From contig JACPZJ010000074.1 of NCBI GenBank assembly GCA_016195585.1, forward strand, positions 1-7,056: a stretch of 7,056 nt of DNA, read 5' to 3'. Position numbers and translations under genes: made by a program. Source of the stretch: Nitrospirota bacterium. Its GTDB lineage: Bacteria > Nitrospirota > CAKKRA01 > 9FT-COMBO-42-15. Numbering within the stretch: the stretch's first letter is position 1; every line of letters begins with the position of its first letter. A model generated the notes under the pieces. It was given only the letters and a program-made list of their open reading frames with translations, searched no databases and was not told the origin of the DNA. This document shows positions 1-5,590 of this stretch, piece by piece.

Positions 1-453
1 ATTATTGCCAATTGCTCAAGCGGCATTGAGCCTCTCTATGGGATAACATATACGAGAAAGATACTTGATGATGTGGAGCTGAGGATTGTAAACCCATATT
101 TTGAAGAGGCGGCGAGGAAAAATGGATTTTATTCCAAAAAACTTATTGACTCAATCAAGGCCTTTGGTTCAATAAGGGAGATGCCTGATGTGCCTGATGA
201 TGTGAAAAGGCTCTTTGTAACAGCCCATGATATTAAGCCTGAAGGCCATGTAAGGATGCAGGCAGCATTTCAGAGGCACACTGACAATGCAGTATCAAAG
301 ACAGTAAATTTCCATGAGGATGCAGAAAAGGGCGATGTAGAGAAGGTTTTTTTACTTGCCTACAGGCTCGGCTGCAAGGGTGTAACTGTATACAGGAGCG
401 GAAGCAGGGAGAGGCAGGTGTTATCCTGCAGGAACAATGTGCAGTATTGTTGA
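1..453 (+). CDS. nrdJ: Adenosylcobalamin-dependent (class II) ribonucleotide reductase, C-terminal part (5' partial)
   Basis: The reading frame is open from base 1, so only the last 150 residues are visible. They read like the end of the catalytic domain of B12-dependent ribonucleotide reductase, which makes deoxyribonucleotides from ribonucleotides without oxygen. Recognisable family stretches are ANCSSGIEPLYG at the very start, TAHDIKPEGHVRMQAAFQ in the middle, then DNAVSKTVNF, LAYRLGCKGVTVYRSGSR and QVL near the end. The protein stops 12 residues after ERQVL begins. Many relatives continue into a C-terminal Cys-rich zinc-ribbon-like tail, but here only two cysteines remain (SC...YC). A hairpin repeat begins 20 bases after the stop. 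The shortened end may be natural, or the tail may have been lost through a repeat insertion or frameshift. The family assignment is firm; the state of the C terminus is open. Confidence 0.9.
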   Translation: MIANCSSGIEPLYGITYTRKILDDVELRIVNPYFEEAARKNGFYSKKLIDSIKAFGSIREMPDVPDDVKRLFVTAHDIKPEGHVRMQAAFQRHTDNAVSKTVNFHEDAEKGDVEKVFLLAYRLGCKGVTVYRSGSRERQVLSCRNNVQYC

Positions 454-473
454 AGGCTTCGTAAAAAATGCGA

Positions 474-500
474 GTAGGGGCGAGATAACCTCGCCCCTAC
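474..500. repeat. Perfect 11-bp inverted repeat (intergenic hairpin)
   Basis: GTAGGGGCGAG (474-484) and CTCGCCCCTAC (490-500) are exact reverse complements around a 5-base loop. No T-run follows, so it is not a standard intrinsic terminator. GTAGGGGCGA-type hairpins are familiar as dispersed intergenic repeats in many bacterial genomes. It lies between the shortened nrdJ end and the MEMO gene and could protect or end the upstream message. Confidence 0.85.
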
Positions 501-527
501 AGTATCACATTGCATATGGAGAATATC

Positions 528-1352
528 ATGATACGACAGCCTGCTGTTGCTGGAAGGTTTTATGAGGGCTCTCCAGAGCTGCTTAAAAAAGAGGTAGGTA
601 AATTTATTGTAGAGGGGATTAAAAAAGAGAAGGCGATAGGTGTTGTCTGCCCTCATGCAGGCTATATCTATTCAGGCGCTGTTGCTGGCGCTGTATATTC
701 CCATGTTATAATCCCCAAGACCATCATACTCCTCGGCCCAAATCACACAGGCATAGGAAAGGCTGTATCAGTATTCCCAGAAGGCGGATGGATGATGCCG
801 AATGGGGCAGTGGTGATTGATACAAAAATGGTGGGGTTGATATTAAAGCATTCAAAGACCGCAAGTGCAGATTATCATGCCCACCAATATGAGCATTCAC
901 TTGAGGTCCAGATACCATTTTTGCAATATTTTACTGCTGACTTTAGCATCGTACCCGTAACAATCATGGACACTTCTTTAAGGACATGCAGGGATATTGG
1001 CGAGGCAATTGCGCAGGCGGTTTTAGAGCGAAGAAAGGGAGAAGGGGAGAAGGGTGGAGATATATTAATAGTGTCAAGCACAGACATGACGCACTATGAA
1101 ACTCATGATAGCGCAAAGGCAAAGGACAAAAAGGCCATAGATAAGATTCTTGCATTAGACCCCGAGGGTTTGCATAAAACAATTAAAGAAAACAATATAT
1201 CTATGTGCGGCTTTGCGCCTACCACAGCGCTGCTTTATGCAGCAAGGATGCTCGGCGCAAAAGAGGCCAAACTCATAAAATACATGACCTCAGGCGAGGT
1301 CAGCGGAGACTATGATCAGGTAGTCGGCTATGCAGGGGTGGTGATAAGGTAG
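528..1352 (+). CDS. amrB: MEMO family protein (AmmeMemoRadiSam system protein B)
   Basis: This 274-residue protein opens with MIRQPAVAGRFYEG, the usual MEMO-family start. The family is structurally related to LigB-type non-haem iron dioxygenases. Its bacterial members are often found with AMMECR1 and radical SAM proteins, but their reaction is not established. Conserved features visible are CPHAGYIYSG (His43), GPNHTG (His73), YEHSLEVQIPF (Glu122, His123, Glu126), STDMTHYE (Asp186, His189) and MCGFAPTTALL (Cys227). The His and Cys positions match the metal-site pattern described for human Memo. The ATG at 528 is chosen because GGAG at 518-521 lies 6 bases upstream and the family begins here; in-frame TTG 510 and ATG 516 would add an atypical leader. 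Length is normal. Residues 168-177 are a charged, Gly-rich loop encoded by a purine-only stretch. No partner AMMECR1 or radical SAM gene is in the window. Confidence 0.93.
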   Translation: MIRQPAVAGRFYEGSPELLKKEVGKFIVEGIKKEKAIGVVCPHAGYIYSGAVAGAVYSHVIIPKTIILLGPNHTGIGKAVSVFPEGGWMMPNGAVVIDTKMVGLILKHSKTASADYHAHQYEHSLEVQIPFLQYFTADFSIVPVTIMDTSLRTCRDIGEAIAQAVLERRKGEGEKGGDILIVSSTDMTHYETHDSAKAKDKKAIDKILALDPEGLHKTIKENNISMCGFAPTTALLYAARMLGAKEAKLIKYMTSGEVSGDYDQVVGYAGVVIR

Positions 1353-1363
1353 AGTTTATCAAT

Positions 1364-1771
1364 TTATGGCAGACGGCTAAAGTTGCCGTATTGTTCAAAA
1401 TGTTTGTCAAAGGCAAAGGCATTATTAAGTTTAAGAGATTTCATCATAGCAAAGCTCGTGCAGTCCGTGAAACTAAAATCCTTATCAGCATATTGTTTAA
1501 AAATGGTAAAGGCTGCCTCCTCTATCGTAGGGGTCATAGTAATTATTTCAAAGAGGCTGCTTTTCTTAAGATTTTCTTTAAAGATAACAGCAATATTATG
1601 CGATACCCTCGCTCGCAGGTAGTTTATTGTTTCGCTGACAACAAAATTTGTTGTAACAAATTTTGTTCCTTTTTCAGTTGCGTGCATGTAAAAAATCTTG
1701 GCTGATTTATGATTTTCATCGTCTGACACCATAAGGGCAATAAATGCGCCTGTGTCTACAAATACCTTCAT
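1364..1771 (-). CDS. vapC: VapC-type PIN-domain toxin (ribonuclease)
   Basis: This 135-residue protein has the PIN nuclease layout. VDTGAFIAL at the N terminus supplies Asp6, NFVVSETINYL supplies Glu47, DKDFSFTDCTSFAMM supplies Asp98 and Asp103, and AFAFDKHFEQYG supplies Asp122. These acidic residues form the Mg2+ site of VapC RNases, which cleave tRNA or rRNA when not bound by antitoxin. The gene starts with an ATG overlapping the antitoxin stop codon by 4 bases (1768-1771), the usual translational coupling for such pairs. Its stop lies 11 bases from the convergent MEMO gene, with no terminator between them. All catalytic acids and full length are present, so it appears intact. The RNA target cannot be told from sequence. 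Confidence 0.92.
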   Translation of the reverse strand: MKVFVDTGAFIALMVSDDENHKSAKIFYMHATEKGTKFVTTNFVVSETINYLRARVSHNIAVIFKENLKKSSLFEIITMTPTIEEAAFTIFKQYADKDFSFTDCTSFAMMKSLKLNNAFAFDKHFEQYGNFSRLP

Positions 1772-2019
1772 TTTCTTTTTCCGTATAAATAGCGATCATG
1801 TTTTGTGGAGCCATCTTTAATGCCTGACTTTGCAATGCCAATAATATTCTCAAAAGGATCTTTTATATGCTTTACAGGCTGTATATTAGCAGTAAGAAAC
1901 ATCTCTATTGCCTCGCGTATAAGCTGATTTACACTCTTTTTATCTTCTATGGCTTTATACTTTAATGTCCTTAAAACCTCTTCTGGTAGCCTTATATTAG
2001 TTGCAACATGTGTAGACAT
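1768..2019 (-). CDS. vapB: VapB-type ribbon-helix-helix antitoxin
   Basis: This 83-residue protein has an N-terminal ribbon-helix-helix pattern. The beta strand THVATNIRLP is followed by two helices (EEVLRTLKYKAIEDKK and SVNQLIREAIEMFL), as in CopG/Arc-like DNA-binding antitoxins. The C terminus (DPFENIIGIAKSGIKDGSTKHDRYLYG) resembles the toxin-binding tail common in antitoxins paired with this PIN subgroup. It would neutralise the overlapping VapC and repress its own promoter as a toxin-antitoxin complex. A strong GGAGGT site (complement of 2025-2030) lies 5 bases before the ATG. A consensus promoter with an 11-bp inverted repeat lies directly upstream, fitting autoregulation. Confidence 0.92.
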   Translation of the reverse strand: MSTHVATNIRLPEEVLRTLKYKAIEDKKSVNQLIREAIEMFLTANIQPVKHIKDPFENIIGIAKSGIKDGSTKHDRYLYGKRK

Positions 2020-2039
2020 TGTTTACCTCCATTATATTT

Positions 2040-2067
2040 AATAATATCATAGTATCATGATATTATT
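2040..2067. promoter_or_regulatory. Candidate VapBC operator (11-bp perfect inverted repeat)
   Basis: AATAATATCAT (2040-2050) and ATGATATTATT (2057-2067) are perfect reverse complements with a 6-base spacer. The repeat covers the -10 box and fills the spacer up to the edge of the -35 box of the vapBC promoter. A dimeric ribbon-helix-helix complex bound here would block RNA polymerase. Binding by VapB/VapC is inferred from position and symmetry. Confidence 0.75.
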
Positions 2068-2074
2068 TTGTCAA
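2046..2074 (-). promoter_or_regulatory. Sigma-70 promoter of vapBC
   Basis: On the reverse strand, TTGACA (2074-2069) and TATGAT (2051-2046) are separated by 17 bases, almost full consensus. The -10 box lies about 26 bases upstream of the vapB ATG at 2019. Such a strong promoter fits a toxin-antitoxin unit held down by its own products. Confidence 0.85.
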
Positions 2075-2097
2075 CAGTTATTTAATTTGTGAGCAGG

Positions 2098-2139
2098 CAG
2101 TTTAACTGTAATAAAAAAACAGTTTAGTTTGCCAGTTTA
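2098..2139. repeat. Three direct copies of CAGTTTA upstream of the diguanylate cyclase gene
   Basis: CAGTTTA occurs at 2098-2104, 2120-2126 and 2133-2139, with start spacings of 22 and 13 bases. The first copy extends into a small palindrome, CAGTTTAACTG (2098-2108). The cluster overlaps the possible promoter of the downstream gene and could hold a regulator. In such AT-rich DNA it may also be chance. Confidence 0.4.
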
Positions 2140-2160
2140 ATATGGTAGACTATTTATAAT
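2129..2160 (+). promoter_or_regulatory. Possible sigma-70 promoter of the diguanylate cyclase operon
   Basis: TTGCCA (2129-2134, 5 of 6 matches to the -35 consensus) is followed by the AT-rich stretch TATTTATAAT (2151-2160). The spacing is 16 bases to TATTTA or 20 to the perfect TATAAT. Neither combination is ideal, so the exact -10 box is uncertain. Confidence 0.45.
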
Positions 2161-2191
2161 TCTAATTCTAAGTATAGGAAATATTTACATT

Positions 2192-3418
2192 ATGGAATAC
2201 ACATTGTCTGTAATAATCATATCTGCGGCTGTTACGCTGGTCTTTGGGTTTTTTATTGGCAGGCTCCTTGCATCTGCCAGCTATAAAGGAAAGATCAGCG
2301 CGCTTGAGGGAGAGCTTCAAAGGCACAATGAATCCTTTCAGCGTGTAAGCAAGGATCAGAGCAAGCAAATTACATCGCTTCAAAATGAGACCAGCGATAT
2401 TTCAAGGATGATAATAATGTTCCCTGATATCGCTGAGGATATTACATCAAGCATGACAATAGACGATCTTTCAGCTACGATTGTAAAGGTTACCAAGCAG
2501 CTTCTTGATGTTGAGGAGATTGCATTCTTTGTTGCAGAAGATGAAGGCCTCCTGTTAAAGACATACACAGGTTTTTCAAAGGATGCCGCTGCTGCTATGG
2601 GTAAGATACCAATAGGGGATGGCCGTATTGGATGGGCTGCAAAAAAACAGATCATCATGTTTGCTGAGGATTTTAAAACCGAAAGCATCCTGATAAAAGA
2701 GCAGTTGCAGCAGAAGAGGGCAGGCATTAGAACTGATGTTTGCGCGCCGCTGGTTCACAGGGGCAAACTATACGGCCTGCTATCAATAGGGAAGCTTTCA
2801 AAGGATTTCAGGAATATCAAGAAATTTCTGATGATGATAACACATCTCTCTGCCGCCACGATGGAGAATATCAACCTCTTCTTGGAGGTGCAGCATCAGG
2901 CAAATATAGACGGCCTTACAAAGTTATACAACATTACCTATTTCCATAAACAATTAGAGGTTGAGCTTGATAAGGCAGGGAGATTCAATAGAAATTTTAC
3001 TGTATTCCTGTTTGATATAGATAATTTCAAGGTTTATAATGATCTGAATGGCCACCCTGCAGGAGACATTGTTCTTTCTGCAATAGGGAGGCTTGTGAAA
3101 GAAGATTTAAGAACAATTGATGTCCCAGCAAGATATGGCGGCGAAGAGTTTATAATCATGCTTCCTGAGACAGGCGGCGATGCAGGCCTGCAGATAGCAG
3201 AGCGAATAAGAAAGCAGATTGAAGATCTGAATTTAATCTTTCCACAGAATATGCCGTGGGGAAGGATTACAATAAGCGGCGGTATTTCAACATATCCTGT
3301 TGATGGTAAAGATCCCAAGGTACTTATTAAGGCGGCAGATGTTGCCCTTTACAGCGCTAAGAGGAGCGGTAAAAACAAGATAGTGCCTTATGAACAGGCA
3401 TTTGCACAGCCAGATTAA
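2192..3418 (+). CDS. Membrane-anchored GAF-GGDEF diguanylate cyclase
   Basis: This 408-residue protein has one N-terminal membrane helix (about 5-27), a likely coiled coil (about 33-70), a GAF sensor domain (about 80-228) and a C-terminal GGDEF domain (about 235-400). The GGDEF domain makes the second messenger c-di-GMP from two GTP. Its active site looks complete: metal-binding FDIDNFK (274-280), the NDLNGHPAGD substrate motif with Asn283 and Asp292, and GGEEF (316-320). RTID (307-310), five residues before GGEEF, is a full RxxD inhibitory site, so product feedback is expected. Asp292 is the canonical residue, not the Ser seen in Hypr enzymes that make cyclic AMP-GMP, so c-di-GMP is the expected main product. 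The GAF ligand is unknown. The ribosome site is weak (AGGA, 12 bases upstream). The b-type cytochrome-like gene follows after 3 bases, suggesting one operon and a possible redox link. Confidence 0.93.
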   Translation: MEYTLSVIIISAAVTLVFGFFIGRLLASASYKGKISALEGELQRHNESFQRVSKDQSKQITSLQNETSDISRMIIMFPDIAEDITSSMTIDDLSATIVKVTKQLLDVEEIAFFVAEDEGLLLKTYTGFSKDAAAAMGKIPIGDGRIGWAAKKQIIMFAEDFKTESILIKEQLQQKRAGIRTDVCAPLVHRGKLYGLLSIGKLSKDFRNIKKFLMMITHLSAATMENINLFLEVQHQANIDGLTKLYNITYFHKQLEVELDKAGRFNRNFTVFLFDIDNFKVYNDLNGHPAGDIVLSAIGRLVKEDLRTIDVPARYGGEEFIIMLPETGGDAGLQIAERIRKQIEDLNLIFPQNMPWGRITISGGISTYPVDGKDPKVLIKAADVALYSAKRSGKNKIVPYEQAFAQPD

Positions 3419-3421
3419 ATT

Positions 3422-4243
3422 ATGGAACGGATTTTCCGTTATCTGATAACGGCCTTTTTATATAGTATTGTAATAGGAATTATTTTAATCTTTTCTTATT
3501 GGTGGTATCTGCTGGAGCTCTCGCCGAGTAAGGGGATAGGCCATTGGATTGGATATGCTGGCGGCGGGATGATGGTCCTTACCCAGCTCTATACCATAAG
3601 AAAAAGGATAAAATCTCTGAATGGTGTTGGTGCAAGGAAGGCATGGCTTGATCTTCATATCTATTTAGGATTGATTGGACCAACATTAATTGCATATCAC
3701 ACCACATACAAATTAGGCGGTATAGTAGCAGTATCCTTCTGGAGCATGGTGGTTGTTATGCTCAGCGGAATAATCGGCAGGTATATCTACGTCCGAATAC
3801 CTGTTGGTATAGCAAACAGCGAGGATGAACTAAACAGGCTGAAAGAGGAGAGCAATTTACTTGGAAAGAGGATTAACAGGTTTATTCCTAATGGTACTTC
3901 AATACAGGCTATTGTAGAAGATCTTTCAGGCATGAAGAAGGTGGCTGTAAGGCGCGGACTGAGCGCGCTGATGTATCTGTTTGCAGGTGATTTCTTAAGG
4001 CCATTTCGTTTCTTCAAGCTGAGGCTAATGCTAATCCTAAAATTTAAATTGCCATTTAGACCCCGAAGAGAGGTGTATAGATTAGTAATTGATCAGGTTG
4101 CAATAATCAGGAGGATAGTCCTGCTTCAGATAGCACAGCAGCTCCTTGACTACTGGATAATTTTCCACAGGATATTTGCATGGGTTATGTTCATTATAAT
4201 GATACTGCATATAATTGTAGCCCTGCTATTTAAGGCGACTTAA
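3422..4243 (+). CDS. Polytopic membrane protein, putative diheme b-type cytochrome
   Basis: This 273-residue protein was not matched to a named family. About five membrane helices are visible: roughly 8-31, 41-59, 77-97, 101-124 and 246-270. A basic soluble loop of about 110 residues lies between the fourth and fifth. Histidines fall inside the helices as two pairs, His79/His93 and His249/His263, each 14 residues apart. This is the spacing of the haem ligands in cytochrome b, where two stacked hemes are held between two helices. His41 is a further candidate. A role as a membrane electron carrier or redox-sensing partner is therefore inferred. The gene starts 3 bases after the diguanylate cyclase stop and has no clear ribosome site of its own, so it is probably translated by coupling. 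Its stop overlaps the stop of the convergent gene by 3 bases. Confidence 0.7.
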   Translation: MERIFRYLITAFLYSIVIGIILIFSYWWYLLELSPSKGIGHWIGYAGGGMMVLTQLYTIRKRIKSLNGVGARKAWLDLHIYLGLIGPTLIAYHTTYKLGGIVAVSFWSMVVVMLSGIIGRYIYVRIPVGIANSEDELNRLKEESNLLGKRINRFIPNGTSIQAIVEDLSGMKKVAVRRGLSALMYLFAGDFLRPFRFFKLRLMLILKFKLPFRPRREVYRLVIDQVAIIRRIVLLQIAQQLLDYWIIFHRIFAWVMFIIMILHIIVALLFKAT

Positions 4244-4695
4244 ATATCATGCGGCCTGACAAAGGTATCAGCCACCCATCCTGATTTATTACCCTCTCTT
4301 TCATCTTCAACAGTAATATAGTACCATATCCGCCTTTCCATGACCTTTACCCTCGTCCCATTTTTAATTATTGTAGTTACAATGGGATTTCCGCTGACAT
4401 CGCATGGCCTGTCAAATAATTCTATCGTTTCTTTTACAAGGTTGCCACTTTCATTCCTCCCTGAGATAAATACCTTTGAATTAATTGGATAGATGCCTGT
4501 TGTCTGCTGCAGCGAGGCCTGCGGAAGCAGATAATACCAGACAATCAAAAGTACCGCAATTGCACATACAACAAGGGAGGAAATAAAATATATCTTCCAG
4601 CTTACCTTTTTAAGGCCGGAGATCTCACCCCTTATCTTTGCCCTGTATATCTCTTCTTCTTTAATTATTTTTTTCCCTTCATCTGTTAGCGCCAT
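4240..4695 (-). CDS. Single-pass membrane protein with extracytoplasmic SH3-like domain
   Basis: The 151 residues comprise a charged N-terminal segment (MALTDEGKKIIKEEEIYRAKIR, a short motif also seen at the start of other bacterial membrane proteins), one membrane helix (about 34-57) and a C-terminal domain outside the membrane (about 65-148). The last part, with KNGTRVKVME, IWYYITVED and KSGWVADTFV, fits the bacterial SH3 (SH3b) pattern of a turn-rich beta barrel ending in GWV. Such domains often bind cell wall or other proteins; the ligand here is unknown. GGAGG on the reverse strand (complement of 4703-4707) lies 7 bases before the ATG. The gene has its own promoter, divergent from the next gene, and ends tail-to-tail with the cytochrome-like gene. 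The domain call is good; the function is not known. Confidence 0.75.
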   Translation of the reverse strand: MALTDEGKKIIKEEEIYRAKIRGEISGLKKVSWKIYFISSLVVCAIAVLLIVWYYLLPQASLQQTTGIYPINSKVFISGRNESGNLVKETIELFDRPCDVSGNPIVTTIIKNGTRVKVMERRIWYYITVEDEREGNKSGWVADTFVRPHDI

Positions 4696-4741
4696 AGCCG
4701 TCCCTCCCTCTTTTTAGAATGGATTTTAAAAACCTATCCCT

Positions 4742-4769
4742 ATTTTAGACAGAATCTTATTAATGTCAA
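4742..4769 (-). promoter_or_regulatory. Sigma-70 promoter of the SH3-like membrane protein gene
   Basis: On the reverse strand TTGACA (4769-4764) is followed after 16 bases by TAAAAT (4747-4742, 5 of 6 matches), about 47 bases upstream of the ATG at 4695. Its -35 box is 20 bases from the -35 box of the forward promoter, so the two are divergent and back to back. Confidence 0.7.
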
Positions 4770-4789
4770 TATCATTTAAAAATAAATCC

Positions 4790-4817
4790 TTGACAAGATT
4801 ATATAGAAGGGTTTAAT
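4790..4817 (+). promoter_or_regulatory. Sigma-70 promoter of the exported unknown protein gene
   Basis: TTGACA (4790-4795) and TTTAAT (4812-4817, 5 of 6 matches) are separated by 16 bases and lie 26 bases upstream of the ATG at 4844. A strong AGGAGG ribosome site (4831-4836) follows, 7 bases before the start codon. Confidence 0.7.
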
Positions 4818-4843
4818 CTTCATGTTAGAAAGGAGGGTTAGTT

Positions 4844-5392
4844 ATGAAAAGATATATTTTCTTCTGTTTAATTGTCCTCTTTATTTTTGGTGTTGCCTCT
4901 GATGTTTTTTCTAAAGCCATAGTTGGCGGGGTTATTTACAAAAGAAACGGCGTAGTAATCAAGACCAAAAAGTTTACAAAGACCTTGGAACCGGGGGATG
5001 TCCTGTCAGGTGAATTTAAGGGAAATGACATAAAAATAAAGATGTCAGAGATAAAAGAGATACAGTTGCTTACCACAGATGTTGCCTTTACATTTGACCA
5101 CTCTAAGCTGGTAAAAAAGAGCGGGGATTTGGTAATTATTAAGAGGGATGGGAAACAATACACGCTTAAAAATGCCTATTTCTCATCAAGCCATTTTGGC
5201 TATGAGTTTTTTGATGAGATAAATAACAGGGTATCTGAAAATATGCTTTCCTTCTCAGAGGTCTCAAGGATTACCTTTGGCGAGGATATTGGAACAGCCA
5301 AAAAGTGCCCCAAGGATGGCCGACTATTTCCTGCAGATTATATCTACTGCCCTTACGACAAAACAGAGTTGATCCCAGTTAAGCCTGAATAA
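4844..5392 (+). CDS. Exported protein of unknown function with paired CPxD motifs
   Basis: I do not recognise a named family. The 182-residue protein starts with a typical signal peptide (basic MKR, then FFCLIVLFIFGVA, likely cleaved near residues 23-25), so the product probably sits in the periplasm or cell envelope. The middle looks all-beta and appears to hold two related units. The first runs from VIYKRNGVVIKT to KIKMSEIKEIQL (about 30-75) and the second from LVIIKRDGKQYT to LSFSEVSRITF (about 96-145). Each ends in a (M/F)SE(I/V)..I strand. The C terminus carries CPKDG (155-159) and YCPYD (168-172), the layout of a zinc ribbon but with only one Cys per knuckle, so zinc binding is doubtful. 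AGGAGG 7 bases upstream supports the start. It appears to be transcribed alone. Confidence 0.75.
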   Translation: MKRYIFFCLIVLFIFGVASDVFSKAIVGGVIYKRNGVVIKTKKFTKTLEPGDVLSGEFKGNDIKIKMSEIKEIQLLTTDVAFTFDHSKLVKKSGDLVIIKRDGKQYTLKNAYFSSSHFGYEFFDEINNRVSENMLSFSEVSRITFGEDIGTAKKCPKDGRLFPADYIYCPYDKTELIPVKPE

Positions 5393-5405
5393 GAGGCATT
5401 TTTTT
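5383..5405 (+). terminator. Weak intrinsic terminator after the exported protein gene
   Basis: GCCT (5383-5386) and AGGC (5394-5397) form a 4-bp stem around a 7-base loop containing the stop codon, followed by A and seven Ts. A second T-run follows at 5409-5416. The stem is short, so efficiency is doubtful. Confidence 0.4.
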
Positions 5406-5549
5406 GTCTTTTTTTTCATGCGGAATGTAGGTCTTCTAAGACAAGTTCAAGCCCTATTTGTATCTATTAATTTATCCTGATGTGCGGTTTCTCTTTAAAA
5501 ACAAATAGTTTTAGAAAATTTTAATTTTATAATCAGAGAAATTAATAAC

Positions 5550-5566
5550 TGGCACAAAATTTGCTT
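5550..5566 (+). promoter_or_regulatory. Sigma-54 (RpoN) promoter of the Crp/Fnr regulator gene
   Basis: TGGCAC (5550-5555), five bases, then TTGCTT (5561-5566) matches the sigma-54 -24/-12 consensus TGGCAC-N5-TTGCW. GG (5551-5552) and GC (5563-5564) are separated by exactly 10 bases. The predicted transcript start is near 5576, about 15 bases before the ATG at 5591, leaving just enough room for a ribosome site. Sigma-54 polymerase needs an AAA+ activator bound upstream; the 5393-5549 stretch offers the small palindrome GTCTTCTAAGAC (5431-5442) as one unproven candidate site. Confidence 0.87.
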
Positions 5567-5590
5567 ATTCATAGAAGGGTGGTGAAAGCA

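Noticed and set aside
474..500. Hairpin after nrdJ as an intrinsic terminator
   Set aside because: The stem is strong but no T-run follows; it fits a dispersed repeat better.
510..527. Upstream starts TTG 510 and ATG 516 for the MEMO gene
   Set aside because: ATG 528 has GGAG six bases upstream and gives the usual family N terminus MIRQPAVAGRFY.
1391..1705. Forward open frame of 104 codons opposite vapC
   Set aside because: It has no ribosome site or family features and is fully explained as the antisense of an intact PIN-domain gene.
2192..3418. Cyclase as a Hypr cyclic AMP-GMP synthase to match the riboswitch A20
   Set aside because: The position that is Ser in Hypr enzymes is Asp292 here, so canonical c-di-GMP synthesis is the better call.
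5431..5442. GTCTTCTAAGAC as a definite activator site for sigma-54
   Set aside because: The palindrome is only 5 bp per arm and single; it is mentioned as a candidate but cannot be supported as a feature alone.
5531..5543. IHF-like site before the sigma-54 promoter
   Set aside because: AATCAG and TTA half-elements are one base too far apart for the consensus, and the site nearly touches the -24 element, an unlikely place for DNA bending toward an enhancer.
5561..5590. TTG start extending the Crp/Fnr protein by 10 residues
   Set aside because: The TTG is part of the sigma-54 -12 element and lies upstream of the predicted transcript start; ATG 5591 has a ribosome site and gives normal family length.
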